A DNA stretch of 64,000 nt, from NCBI GenBank assembly GCA_949825025.1, contig OX463781.1, forward strand, positions 6,799,370-6,863,369. Reading direction: 5' to 3'. Positions within the stretch are counted from its first letter, which is position 1, and each line of letters starts with the position of its first letter. Under the pieces are notes generated by a model. That model was given only the letters and a program-made list of their open reading frames with translations. It ran no database searches and was not told the DNA's origin. The position numbers and the translations under genes were made by a program. This stretch comes from Siphlonurus alternatus (Eukaryota > Arthropoda > Insecta > Ephemeroptera > Siphlonuridae). Shown here in pieces: positions 54,000 through 64,000 of the stretch.

Positions 54000-56900
54000 G
54001 TAAGTTATCAAATTCCAAATATTTATTATTAAAATAGTCTGCAAAAACGAGGTTTGGAAAGTAAAAATTGTTTCAAGCAGTACCATGTGTATTAAAGTAG
54101 AGTGTGCAGAAATGTTGAACTTTTTACAATGAAAAACGTTTTTTGAGACCTCCCTCTACACCATACAATTTTTTTTACCACTTCACCGGTATGACTTTTG
54201 AGATAATTCAAATTTAAAATTCCATCTGATGCATGTTAAAAAAGTACAAAATCAGACCATTTTTCACAAAATCGTATTTTGCTTGAAAAAGAAGCAGACA
54301 TGTTGTTCTCAAAAACTTCTATTTAGTAACTACGGTTTCCTAAGGAATGATTTTATGTATTAAAAAGGATACCTCACCGACCATTTCGAATTTTAAACAA
54401 GACTAACAAATGTAAGATTCGTCAGTTCTAAGTTTTTGAATTGTTCAATGTATCATGTCCGGCTCTGAGTTGTCCCCACTCCGAGAACCTTTTTTCTGTA
54501 ACCTAGCTGATACAATGAAAGGAATTATTATAATTACATGTATGTTCCATCTGAGCTAGAATACCATTAAAAATCTCAACTAATTTTGGCAATGCAATCG
54601 GCATAATTGCACAATGTGTTGTATAGTAAATTATAAATCTAGGAAAATTTGCATAGTTGCATACCCTTAAATGTTCAGTTGACGCTTCAACTGAAAATTT
54701 AAACTACTGCGACCATCTTGACTCAAGTTCTTCCCGTAAATTTTAAAGAACCCACAAACTCAACAGCTTGCTATTTTTACTTTTTATTTTTTTGTAATTT
54801 TTGTAATTTTTGCGTCAATGGTAAACAGTTCAAATATCAGTATTTCTTTCCTCTTTTCATGATCACGGTTATTGCAATGGTCACTTTACTGACTTCTGAT
54901 GTACCCACTAACTCGCGGTGACCTAATACCTGCTTTGACCTCTGAACTTTTGACTAACAGTTAAAATTTTAATAAGCAAACTGTACAGTACATATCTATG
55001 TCTATACTTGGCTAATTAAGGCTGACGGGCCACGGAAAAACAAAAAAAAATAAAATAAATAATAAAAATATTAAAAAATCTACTTAAAATTATTGGCTAA
55101 TTTGGCTAAGTATTAATATAGAATAGAATATTGATGTATTTGTATGTAGTTGTAAACAGCTAGCATGACCATTATAAATTATGAGTTATAATTAGAATAA
55201 TAATATCTTATAAAATTAATACTGAATATTTAATTATAGAATTAAGAATACTGTATGCATAATTATAACGTATAAAAATACTACTTTTTAACAATTTTTT
55301 CTAAACCTATAACATATTATATTTACGTTAAAAGCACTAATAATATGCATTTTGTATTTTAATACTGATAATAGATTCCTATCAAAAAGTTTCAAAAGTG
55401 TACTAGAGTTTAACGAGCAAGCCTTGCTTGTCACCAACGATCGTAAGTATAAAGTTCTCCTTTTCTCCTTTATGTATGTCTACTGTATATGGTATATATA
55501 TGTGAGTAGAAGAAAAAATAGAAAGTAAGGCTCCCTCGTGGCATATCACTAGCATACAGCTTTTGAAAGCCTTTCCTTCTATGTATTCACGTATACACAG
55601 TAAAAAGCTAGCTTATATTATATAGTAAGGTGACATAGTATAATAAAGGAACTATAGGTTAGATATATAAGAACGAGAAGGAAGGGAGAAAAAAAAAGAA
55701 GTTTTTAGTAATCGGAAGAAACGCATAGTAGTCCCTATGGACAGATCACTATACTATCCCAACAACGACTTTTTTCGTAATCTTATTTTCTCGTTGGTCA
55801 GCTGTAATTGTGAGCTACTACCCATTTGAGCTTTAGGGAAAAAAAAAAAAGGGAGCAAAGGAAAAGAAGAAAAGGTGAGAGGTTACAGATAAGTTCATAT
55901 CAGAATGAGAGTGAGTAAATTACGAAGGGGGGGGGGGAATTATCATCAATACTTCTTTAGCAGAAATCAATCATTCTTTAAGAGTCAATATATTAAGTAT
56001 CATATATAGCTTATTAGTTTTAATAAAGTGTTGTACAGTCCGTTGAAATTAAATTTTTTCTCATGATAAGAAAACACAATTCTATTACTACTTTTTTAGT
56101 GTAATTTTGATTATTATTACCATAATATGCTGACATATGCAAATAATAGGAAGTAAGCCACTGAGAGAAATACTATATAGTATACAATATAGTACAATTT
56201 TGTTTTTGAATATCAAAAAATACAAAAAAAAACTGTAAACAAAAATTGCCGTATAGATTTTTCTGATTTTTAATGCTAAATTATTTCATCTCAAAATATT
56301 AAAACTTAATTAATTTTAGATTAAATTTTAATCTGCTATAAAAAAATAACGACGTTTCATATTTCAATGAGCACCATTCAATTGTTTACTCTAGTCGCCT
56401 ATAAATAATCAGCACTGTTGGTTTATGTTACTTCAGTTTTGTGCTGACCATGTACGGTAGTCAGATTGTAAGAAAATCACGTGATGATCCCCCCCGGTAC
56501 ACTTTAACCACCCCGCCTTGAGCTTCCTATGTTAGCCGCTGGTTCCATTCAACGCCCTGATCAGAAATAATAGCACACCATTTCTTCTTCCCTTATACAT
56601 AAAAAATAACAACAAATAATGGTATGTGATAACTTTATTAAGGAAAACTTTCATCTCCCTTCTTAAATAAACACCTCAGTTTAGTACGAGAACAACTTAC
56701 AATATAATCTTAAATTTTAATATATCTTGTCAACTACGTCACATATTTTCTATTTGTTTCTTTATGTTATTTTTTTATCAATTTATTTGCTATTTTAAAT
56801 GATAATTTACTATGTACTGAAAGTTAAATTTATTGATACATAAATACAAAATCAAATTCGAACTGTGAAATAAATTATATCCAAGGTACTGTACAAGTAA

Positions 56901-58268
56901 ACATAAAAATGTGTGTTATTTTAGACTTATGACAACTGCCCAATTTTACGAATAAAATATTACATAGTTATACGTAAAGAACAATGTCAATGATTAATTA
57001 TTTGCTTAATTTTGGCTATTCACATATCATTGCAATTAATTTAGAATGTTTTTATTATCTCCCAAGAGCCAAAAACGTGTTTCATTAACAATTTATCAAG
57101 CTTATTTTAAAAGAATTTTGGTGTGAAAATACAGTCAATATCGTTTTTCAAAAACTATTCCAAGAAATTGTTTTTTATTTATTTTTTTTAACCGAATATT
57201 TTGCAATAACTATTTAATTTAATGACCAGAATAATCAAACTATAACAGATATAAAATAGAATTCAATTCATTGTATTTACTTCAATTAACTCCATCCTGG
57301 ATTTAAATTACTTTGTATAATTAATTAACTTATTTCAATTATTTATGTCTAAAGTATCCCTCCTAATTTTCTTACAAAAACATAATATGAAAAAACGCTT
57401 CACTGTATTAACTCACAAGATGTGCTACTAATTTCACAACATTGCCGAGTGCTTAAAGTTTTAATCCAATACGCTGCTGCATACGTGTGCCTGATAATAT
57501 GCAACTGTTTTGACGTTAAAGTATTACTGGTTGCATAATAAACAGGGGCTTACCGTAAGTTATAAAGCAGCTTTGAATAATGAAGGCATACAAGTCACAT
57601 ATTACGTTGGTCCGTATACCTTATAATTCCATTAAGATTAACCCACTTAATCTGAGCTTATAAAAATTGAAAAAAAAAAAAAAATAACGTACTTTTATTT
57701 GCAAAACCTTATAATATAAATAATGTTGTCACATCCCTTTTTTTTTATCATCAATTTATGCAAAATCTATTATGATATATAAAAAAAATTCTTTCTTTTG
57801 AGACATTTTCCTCTCTCTTCTATTGTGAAAGACTTAAAGGATAAAAGAGAGCTGAAGACCCAATAATCGGAGGAGATTTCCTGGGATTTGTCTCCCCTGC
57901 TATAAAAATACCACGGAAAAGTTACTTGATAACTCTTAAAAATATTCCATTTTTTTTATTCATCTTTCTTTTTAATGCCAAATTATTTCCTTGTCAATTA
58001 TATTTTTAGAGAAAATATTCTTTAAAAACTCTCTAAGGATAACTTATTGAAATATCAAATTAAAAATTCATTTCTTTAAATTATCATATTAAATAATCTT
58101 TTGTTCATATAGAATGATATATAAATTCAACCTGACATACGTAATAAAAAGATTGGTTAAAAAAAGTTTTAAGTTTTTTTATGAACTATTTTAATAAAAG
58201 TGATGTGAAAAATGTCATGACTTTTCATGTTTTTCTTCTGTTTCGAAAAAAAATAAAAGAATTCTTTG

Positions 58269-58269
<1 letters not shown>

Positions 58270-58313
<44 letters not shown>
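58270..58313. repeat. (AT)n microsatellite
   Basis: Pure AT dinucleotide run of about 44 bp. Confidence 0.95.
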
Positions 58314-58315
<2 letters not shown>

Positions 58316-59554
58316 TGCCATCATTCAATAAATGTAACTTAATTCTACAGCAAGTCAATTTTCCTTGTCATCCCAAAGAAAGAAGCGAAACTTGAGACTG
58401 TAAGGAAAGTGAGAGAATAAAATTTTTGTGGAAACATGACGGCATGTAACAAAAAGAGTATTACATCGAAGTGGTATTAAGATTGTCACTTTATATTTTC
58501 AAGCTATTACTCTTCTCTGGTGGTTCTAACATCTATGTTGCTTGAATAACTTGGCTGCTGGCATTCCCTTATGGTTTTTTTATAAGACGTTATTTTAAAT
58601 TTAAAGTGACGTGTAAAAGTCTTCAAAAAAAATAATAAGAAATGAAAATATTGTTTTTCGTAATAATCAGTAAATTACAACAATACTCGTCTTATAGAGG
58701 ATTTGTTTATGATGTATTACTGTTGGGTTAAAATTACGTCTCACTGTCAGTAACTGACTATGGTAAATTTTAATTAATGTTGATTATTAAGCAATTATTT
58801 TTTATATATTATACGAGAGGTTATGATAATTATTTTGGTAGACTAAAATTTAGAATTTACCATTTTTAATTCCAAAAAGATTCATTAAATCAAATGATGT
58901 TAACCTTTTATACAAAAATAACGGAAACAACAGTAGTCCCTAATAAAATGTTCTGTATTGAAAATTTAACATAAAAAAATATTAGCATAATATATTTAAT
59001 TTTGTAATATAAATTAATTCATCATTGAAGTTACCATGTAATCATAATATTTAGCAAACAATAATATAACAAAATCACATAATACAATGTCAGTGTAATG
59101 AATTTGCAAATTTTGGGATTAAGATTACGTAAATTGTTATTTACAGTTCAAAAAACGATCATGATCAACAATTGATATAACACGTACAGAAAATGTAATG
59201 AACATTGTGTAGGTACAATTTGCACTACATGTATTACAGTATTATTTTATGTTTAATCAGGCAGACATTATTCTGACAGGATATTAGTCTCCATGTTTCA
59301 ACACAGTGCTGCGAGGTGGGAATTATCTCGAATGTAATTTATATTATATGACGGTATTCGGAAAACGCGTCAACAATAATAATAATTTATATTGTGTACA
59401 GTAGAGACATCTAGTTTGCAAGTTTGTAATTAATCAATATTTTTCTGGACGCTTAAAAGTACTTGTTTTGTTTTAATTGTCCACAATACAGATTCTATTA
59501 GTAATTAGACTAATTAGTTTGATGTCATCAATTAATGCAACTGAGAGTGAAACG

Positions 59555-59558
<4 letters not shown>

Positions 59559-59618
<60 letters not shown>
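59559..59618. repeat. (AT)n microsatellite
   Basis: Pure AT dinucleotide run of about 60 bp; the Tyr-Ile frame over it is an artefact. Confidence 0.95.
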
Positions 59619-59621
<3 letters not shown>

Positions 59622-59959
59622 ATTTAATTTTATAATTTAGTATTGCTGATAATTGGAGCATTGGCTTATAATTTATAAATCATACTGTTATTAAATATGT
59701 TGTTAAATATTATAATAATGTTATTATTATTCATAGTTAATTTTTAGAATTTTTTGTACTGATTAGAAACATATAACTTCTTCTGGAAAATATCGATTTA
59801 ATTTTGTATTTAGCTGCAATAATATAATATTTTATAGATATTACTCTGATAATGCAATATTATATATAAGTAATAAACTAATAAAATTAAAAATATAATG
59901 AACATTATAGCTTTTAAATTTTAAATGCATACTATACAAGTAATACAGTTTTATATTTA

Positions 59960-60202
59960 TTATTTCCAGACTCTCTTTCTTCTAGGGTCCCGTACATAAA
60001 AAACAAAGCCTAACAGAGCTAATGTGGTAAAAAGAGTTAACTTAAAACTATTGTTTCTTAGTATCTGTGGAGTATTGTAAATTACTAAAATTTTATTTTT
60101 TATTGCTGCAAGCGATCCATAAAAAATAAAAGTGTCATTAAACCAAATATTGCTCAAATATTTAATAAATAATTGACGTGCATTACCACCCAAATATATC
60201 AT
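59960..60202 (-). CDS. Putative small membrane protein
   Basis: 80 residues with ATG and stop. A hydrophobic segment near the C-terminus (LTLFTTLALLGFVFYV) is followed by a strongly basic tail (RDPRRKRVWK), the pattern of a small single-span organelle or ER protein. AATAAA follows the stop within a few bases. Upstream on the same strand is a five-codon ATG frame (MGANK, stop) and then a GC-richer region (about 60340-60560) that could be its promoter. I do not recognise the family. An old retrocopy or a chance frame in AT-rich DNA cannot be excluded. Confidence 0.38.
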   Translation of the reverse strand: MIYLGGNARQLFIKYLSNIWFNDTFIFYGSLAAIKNKILVIYNTPQILRNNSFKLTLFTTLALLGFVFYVRDPRRKRVWK

Positions 60203-61067
60203 TATTTAAAAAACTACTTGTTGGCGCCCATCTTTTCTCTGTGTACAAAAGCTAGACCCACAGTTGAGTACACATACAAAGATAGAAATCTTTGCTAGAA
60301 TCAAGAAGCCATACTGAATAGATAACTATCCGCACCATTAGATGGTGGTTTGCTTCTATTAGAAACGTACGCGAGGAAGGTTAACGGCGGCAGTTACGAT
60401 GGATGATGCTTACAAGTCATTTATCACGAGCTTTCATCTGTTGGCCACGTCAGTGGTGGAGGCACGAGGCCTGACGTGACGTTCTCTCCTCATTATATCC
60501 TCACGTCATCCCATCATCCGTCACTGTCGCACTTTTACACGGCCATCACTCAATACTTCAACTAAATGACACAATGGACTATCGCAGGTACATAAGGTCC
60601 ATTTTCAAACACCAAAGCATTTGAAGATGGTAACTTTATGGATGAGGTTTCGTTGTATGGAAAAGTAAGATGCATGTCAGCACGGTTGTGACGTCACAAG
60701 AGACTAGACGTAGATGACAGTTCAATAAGCCGTCGATAACAAATACCTTATTTTATCTCCCAGATGAGACATCAAACAGTACGATTTATGTGTACAGACA
60801 ATCCTGAACAAAGATAAGGGGACCATCTAATTACTTGTAACAATAATTCCATAACTGTCCAATCATTACCTTCTTAGCAAGACAGCTGATTATCTCTTTC
60901 ATTATATATAATCTCACCCAATATAATGTTGAGTGCACAAGATTCTTGCCAAATATTTTGTAAAGATCGAGAAAAAATAAATTAATTTATTATTAAAATT
61001 ACCAAGAGCAAAATTTACATAAAAATTAAACGCGTGGGTTATAATACATTTTCTTCTCTGTTACGTT
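60203..61067. other. GC-richer region, possible promoter or regulatory DNA
   Basis: Mixed composition at about 60340-60560 and 60680-60710 (ACGTCAGTGGTGGAGGC, GCCTGACGTGACG, TTGTGACGTCACAAGAG). Several CRE-like TGACGT(C/G)A motifs. No coding frame supported. Confidence 0.35.
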
Positions 61068-61330
61068 TCAGATTCAGATTCAGATTCAAAAGGCTTTTAT
61101 TCAGAAAACACACATTACAATACAAGTTTGGGTTTAAGTACAAGACTTTTTAACCAGATCAGCCAGATCTTCTGCAACGCCTGCAGATTTTGTTTTAGAC
61201 AACTTGTTACGCATGCTCGTGCAACTTGCTGTATTATAACTAAGCACTGCATAATCTTAAAAATGAAATGAAATTTGCAGAAGAAATTGCATAAGTTTTT
61301 CCCCCGACGTTTTGTATTTAAATAGAAAAA
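61068..61330 (-). mobile_element. LINE 3' fragment
   Basis: Begins with AGATTCAGATTCAGATTCA followed by AAAGGCTTTTATTCAG, the same tail type as 5941-6050: on the minus strand an AATAAAAG end and (TGAATC)n tail. The adjacent 73-codon minus frame has no clear match to reverse transcriptase. 5'-truncated copy. Confidence 0.55.
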
Positions 61331-62371
61331 TGTCAAAAGGTAAATTTGTGATTAGCACAAGATATTTAAAATGTGAATTGAAAAAGTGACAAGATTAATA
61401 CAACCGTCTTGTTCTGACTATTTTCAGTATAAACATAAAATTAATTCTACTCTAACTTTGTTTAGTGTTTCTAAATTTTATTTATACATTGCATTAGCAA
61501 TTTTTATAATCATCAGCATCTTAAATAATGTTAATCTAATTTTCTTTTTATAGAATTTCTATATTATACTATGTAAATATCAACTCAAGAAAAAAATAGT
61601 AGAACTTAATGTGGAAATTTATTAAACATTAATCTAAAAAACTTTTAATATAGAATTGTCTTTACAACCAGTTGATCTAATATATAAAATAAAAATTGGA
61701 ACACATTTTGTACTCAAACATTGTTTTAAATATATACGATGTTTGCATTTTTAAACTCGCTAAACTTACCAAAGAATGAACTCACAGCCAAAATGCTCAC
61801 ATTTTGTGAACATCGAGTGACAAAAAGGAAGTGAGAGGGACGAGGTGATCTGAACGTGTCATCAAACCGTCATTGTCATGCATAGTGAATAACGACGTAC
61901 GCCACTGAATGATTGATTGATGTACATAAAAAATATTGCATGTGTGGGCTGCTTACTTAAATTGATGATGTTTATGTGAGAAATATTTTACATCATCATG
62001 TTCGCAAATCCATCAATGTATGAGAGTATTTAATGTACTTTTTACTGACATTAGGTTCGATTCCAGAAAAAATAGTATGTTCAATATACCTTGATATTGT
62101 TTGCATTTACTGCTAATAAGTTTAGTAAGCTTTAATTTACTATTCACTAATACTCCCTGCATGCGTAGCAGTGAGAATTTTTACTAATAGATAAAATTCG
62201 GATTTACTATAAGATGTTTCTGCAATTTTTAGATCGCCTGATTTCGAGATACTTAATATAAAAATATTTTAATTTATTTAGTAAAAAAAATGCCTTTTTA
62301 TTGAAATTTTATTGCTAAATGAACATTACATATAAAATTTCATGTGAGTATTTAATATTATATTTAATGGT
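61331..62371. other. AT-rich gene-free stretch
   Basis: No supportable gene. Confidence 0.5.
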
Positions 62372-62768
62372 TCAATAATATCGCTTTGTAGTACTTGAAG
62401 TAGCCCAATTGTACTTTGTCATTTGGGGAGTATTAGTTCGCCGCGTTGACGGTGTGGTTCGCCATGTGGGAGGTTTGGGAGTCGCCTTTGTGGTTTTCCA
62501 AGAGAGCCAAGTTGTAGTTCGAAGGGTAGTTTTCACAGCAGGTTTGGGAGTAGTACGTTGGGTAATTTTTGCTGTTCTTGGAGTTGTCCAGACATTGGCT
62601 TGTGTGGATCTAACAGTTGGGCGAGATGTTGTGCGAAGAGCCGATTTTGTAGTTTGCCAATTATTTTTAGCTGGTGGATATTTTGTTGTGGATTTCCAAT
62701 TATATTTAGAAGTCGTCTTTGTGGGTTTAGAAGTAGTTCTCGCTGTTGTGCGATAAGTTGAACGTAAG
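62372..62768 (-). pseudogene. Mucin-like Thr/Pro/Trp-rich coding fragment
   Basis: Reading the minus strand gives about 130 open codons ending in TGA (62372-62374). The peptide is almost wholly Thr, Lys, Arg, Pro, Ser and spaced Trp, with a recurring (W/x)-TT-x-(K/R)-P pattern (RTTSRPTVRS, RTTPKPAVKTTLRTTT, KPPTWRTTPSTRRT). This is typical of O-glycosylated linker or extracellular-matrix domains of arthropod chitin-associated proteins. The + strand frame here is only its shadow. Upstream, the coding sequence stops at the 3' tail of a LINE in the same orientation with no splice acceptor, so it appears truncated by that insertion. Confidence 0.5.
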
Positions 62769-64000
62769 GTAGAATAGAATAGAATAGAAAATTGCTTTAT
62801 TGCGGCGAGGTTTAGGCAAGCCCACTCTTACACCTAACCGCCAATAAAATACAGTATGGGATTTTGCTGGAAAGAAAAACATAGATAATTAAATAATCAC
62901 AATAAACAATTTAAACTTGTGTAAAAGTATATATATCATTGTACAACACAGCAATATTTTCTTCAAAATCTTTTTCATGTAAATATCACAAATATTAATC
63001 ACCTTTATCACTTTTCACTCATTCACTATATACACTCACTATTTAAATAAATTAACACTTTCTAAACAAAAATATTAACACTGCAGGAACTATATGAATA
63101 TTAAAATATTAATACATTATTATATATACTAGAAAATTTTAGATAATAATATAGACTATAAATAGTTATAAAACACACTTAATTTAATTTATAAAATATT
63201 CATTACCATATAATAAGCGGTGATTAAATTATAACACTAAAAGTAAAATACATACAAACAATATACTTATATACAAAACAAACAATATACATACTTAAAT
63301 TTTAGCTTTCAAATTACACTTTACCAGCAAATAATTGTTAACTTTCTTTTTAAAAATAGCCAAAGATTTACTCGAGCAGATAGCAAAAGGCAATTCGTTC
63401 CACAATTTTACACCTTTAACAGCCATAGAATTTTTGAAATTATAACAATTAGAGATTGGCATCTGCAAAAAAAGAGCGTGGGTGCGAGTAACTCTTTGAC
63501 AAACTCTACTGTATTTCATAAGTATATTACTCAAATAAGAAGGCAATATATTATTAATAATTTTATAAATTAATATAAGCATATGCAAATTATGCCTTTC
63601 TTCAATTTTCAGCCATAATAATTTTTTATAATATGGGGTAACACTCTCACGAGCCTTAATATTAAAAATGTATCTCATAACATTATTTTGCATAACTTGT
63701 AATCTTTTAACATCTTCAACATGCATATCACAGAGAATAGTATCACAATAGTCAAAAACAGGCATCACAAGAGTATTAACTAACAAAATTCGAACCTTTT
63801 CTGGCGTGCCAGCCCTAAATTTGTAGAGGTGATGAAGAACACCATAAACCCTTTTACAAATTACGCTAACTTGAGAAGACCACGCCATTTTATTATCCAT
63901 AATAATACCCAAATTTTTAACTTTATCCACATATTCAATTGTTTTTCCTTTAACTCTGATCCTATTAACATCATTACCAACTGCACTAAGCAAGTGACTA
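62769..64000 (-). mobile_element. Non-LTR retrotransposon (LINE), 3' part
   Basis: On the minus strand the 3' UTR (62790-63294) ends in GCAATAAAGCAATTTTCTAT and a (TTCTA)n tail at 62769-62786. Its ORF runs off the right window edge. The tail type and the ORF together fit the Jockey/I/CR1 group widespread in arthropods. Confidence 0.85.
63295..64000 (-). CDS. LINE reverse transcriptase ORF2, C-terminal part
   Basis: More than 230 residues, open at the window edge, with TAA at 63295-63297. The sequence has the post-catalytic 'thumb' signatures of non-LTR reverse transcriptases: VKNLGIIMDNKMAWSSQV, NTLVMPVFDYCDTIL, RLQVMQNNVMRYIFNI, VTPYYKKLLWLKIEERHNLH, and the C-terminal VKLWNELPFAI...FKKKVNNYLL block. 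The catalytic YADD and the endonuclease lie outside the window. No stop or frameshift is present in the visible part, so the element may be relatively young. Confidence 0.9.
   Translation of the reverse strand, partial: SHLLSAVGNDVNRIRVKGKTIEYVDKVKNLGIIMDNKMAWSSQVSVICKRVYGVLHHLYKFRAGTPEKVRILLVNTLVMPVFDYCDTILCDMHVEDVKRLQVMQNNVMRYIFNIKARESVTPYYKKLLWLKIEERHNLHMLILIYKIINNILPSYLSNILMKYSRVCQRVTRTHALFLQMPISNCYNFKNSMAVKGVKLWNELPFAICSSKSLAIFKKKVNNYLLVKCNLKAKI

Larger units (their letters stand above)
54000..59959. other. AT-rich stretch, possibly intron
   Basis: No exon with both splice borders was found. Contains (AT)n runs at about 58270-58313 and 59559-59618, a G-run at about 55926-55937 and many poly-A/T tracts. 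Confidence 0.45.

Noticed and set aside
62040..62075. GGTTCGATTCC, resembling a tRNA T-loop
   Set aside because: No acceptor, D or anticodon stems can be formed with the upstream sequence.
62409..62756. 115-codon + strand frame rich in Val and Phe
   Set aside because: It is the antisense shadow of the Thr/Pro-rich minus-strand coding fragment; the composition of the minus frame is the biologically familiar one.

Overview
The window is AT-rich, repeat-laden metazoan nuclear DNA: spliced exons with GT/AG borders, many (AT)n tracts, MITEs, fold-backs and non-LTR retrotransposon tails. A Thr/Pro/Trp-rich mucin-like coding fragment, a Jockey/I/CR1-type LINE, a P2X7-domain ORF and a FLYWCH-type exon all suggest an invertebrate, probably an arthropod; I cannot name the species. 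Almost everything outside one element is gene desert or intron, with scattered GC-richer islands of 100-300 bp that may be cis-regulatory.

The centrepiece is 33562-45877, a 12.3-kb endogenous Polinton/Maverick (adintovirus-like) element. Its ends are inverted repeats (AGTAGTAATACTGCC...) flanked by a perfect 6-bp target duplication (AATATA). All its main genes lie on the + strand with open frames: zinc-finger/packaging ATPase (37586), small hydrophobic-tailed protein (38630), repeat-bearing basic protein (38950), DDE integrase with chromodomain (40305), candidate penton/minor capsid protein (41369), pX-like basic protein (42114), candidate major capsid protein (42521), adenain-type cysteine protease (43870), and two unassigned proteins (44433, 45106). 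Most neighbours overlap by 1-8 bases (ATGA, TAATG). No protein-primed DNA polymerase B is visible. The place where it could sit holds a GC-rich tandem repeat and about 25 copies of a 31-bp repeat. The left terminal repeat is also interrupted by about 2.25 kb that carries a nested hAT-type MITE (8-bp duplication GAAATGAC). The capsid, packaging and integration genes look intact, while the element's own replication gene is absent.

Left of the element (1-33.5 kb): a candidate exon at 580-675; five fold-back/MITE elements plus a degenerate inverted repeat; a short-TIR element with a hammerhead-like core (21359-21570); a LINE tail (5941-6050); and the last two exons (22650-22773, 23281-23583) of an unrecognised host gene with its 3' UTR.

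Right of the element (45.9-64 kb): a TTAA-flanked DNA transposon (46788-48519) with a P2X7-like ORF; two copies of a fold-back MITE family; a long TTAA-flanked fold-back (53093-53477); a first exon starting a FLYWCH-type protein (53907-53999); a small putative membrane-protein ORF (59960-60202); a LINE 3' fragment; and, at the right edge, a LINE whose 3' tail abuts a mucin-like coding fragment on the same strand.
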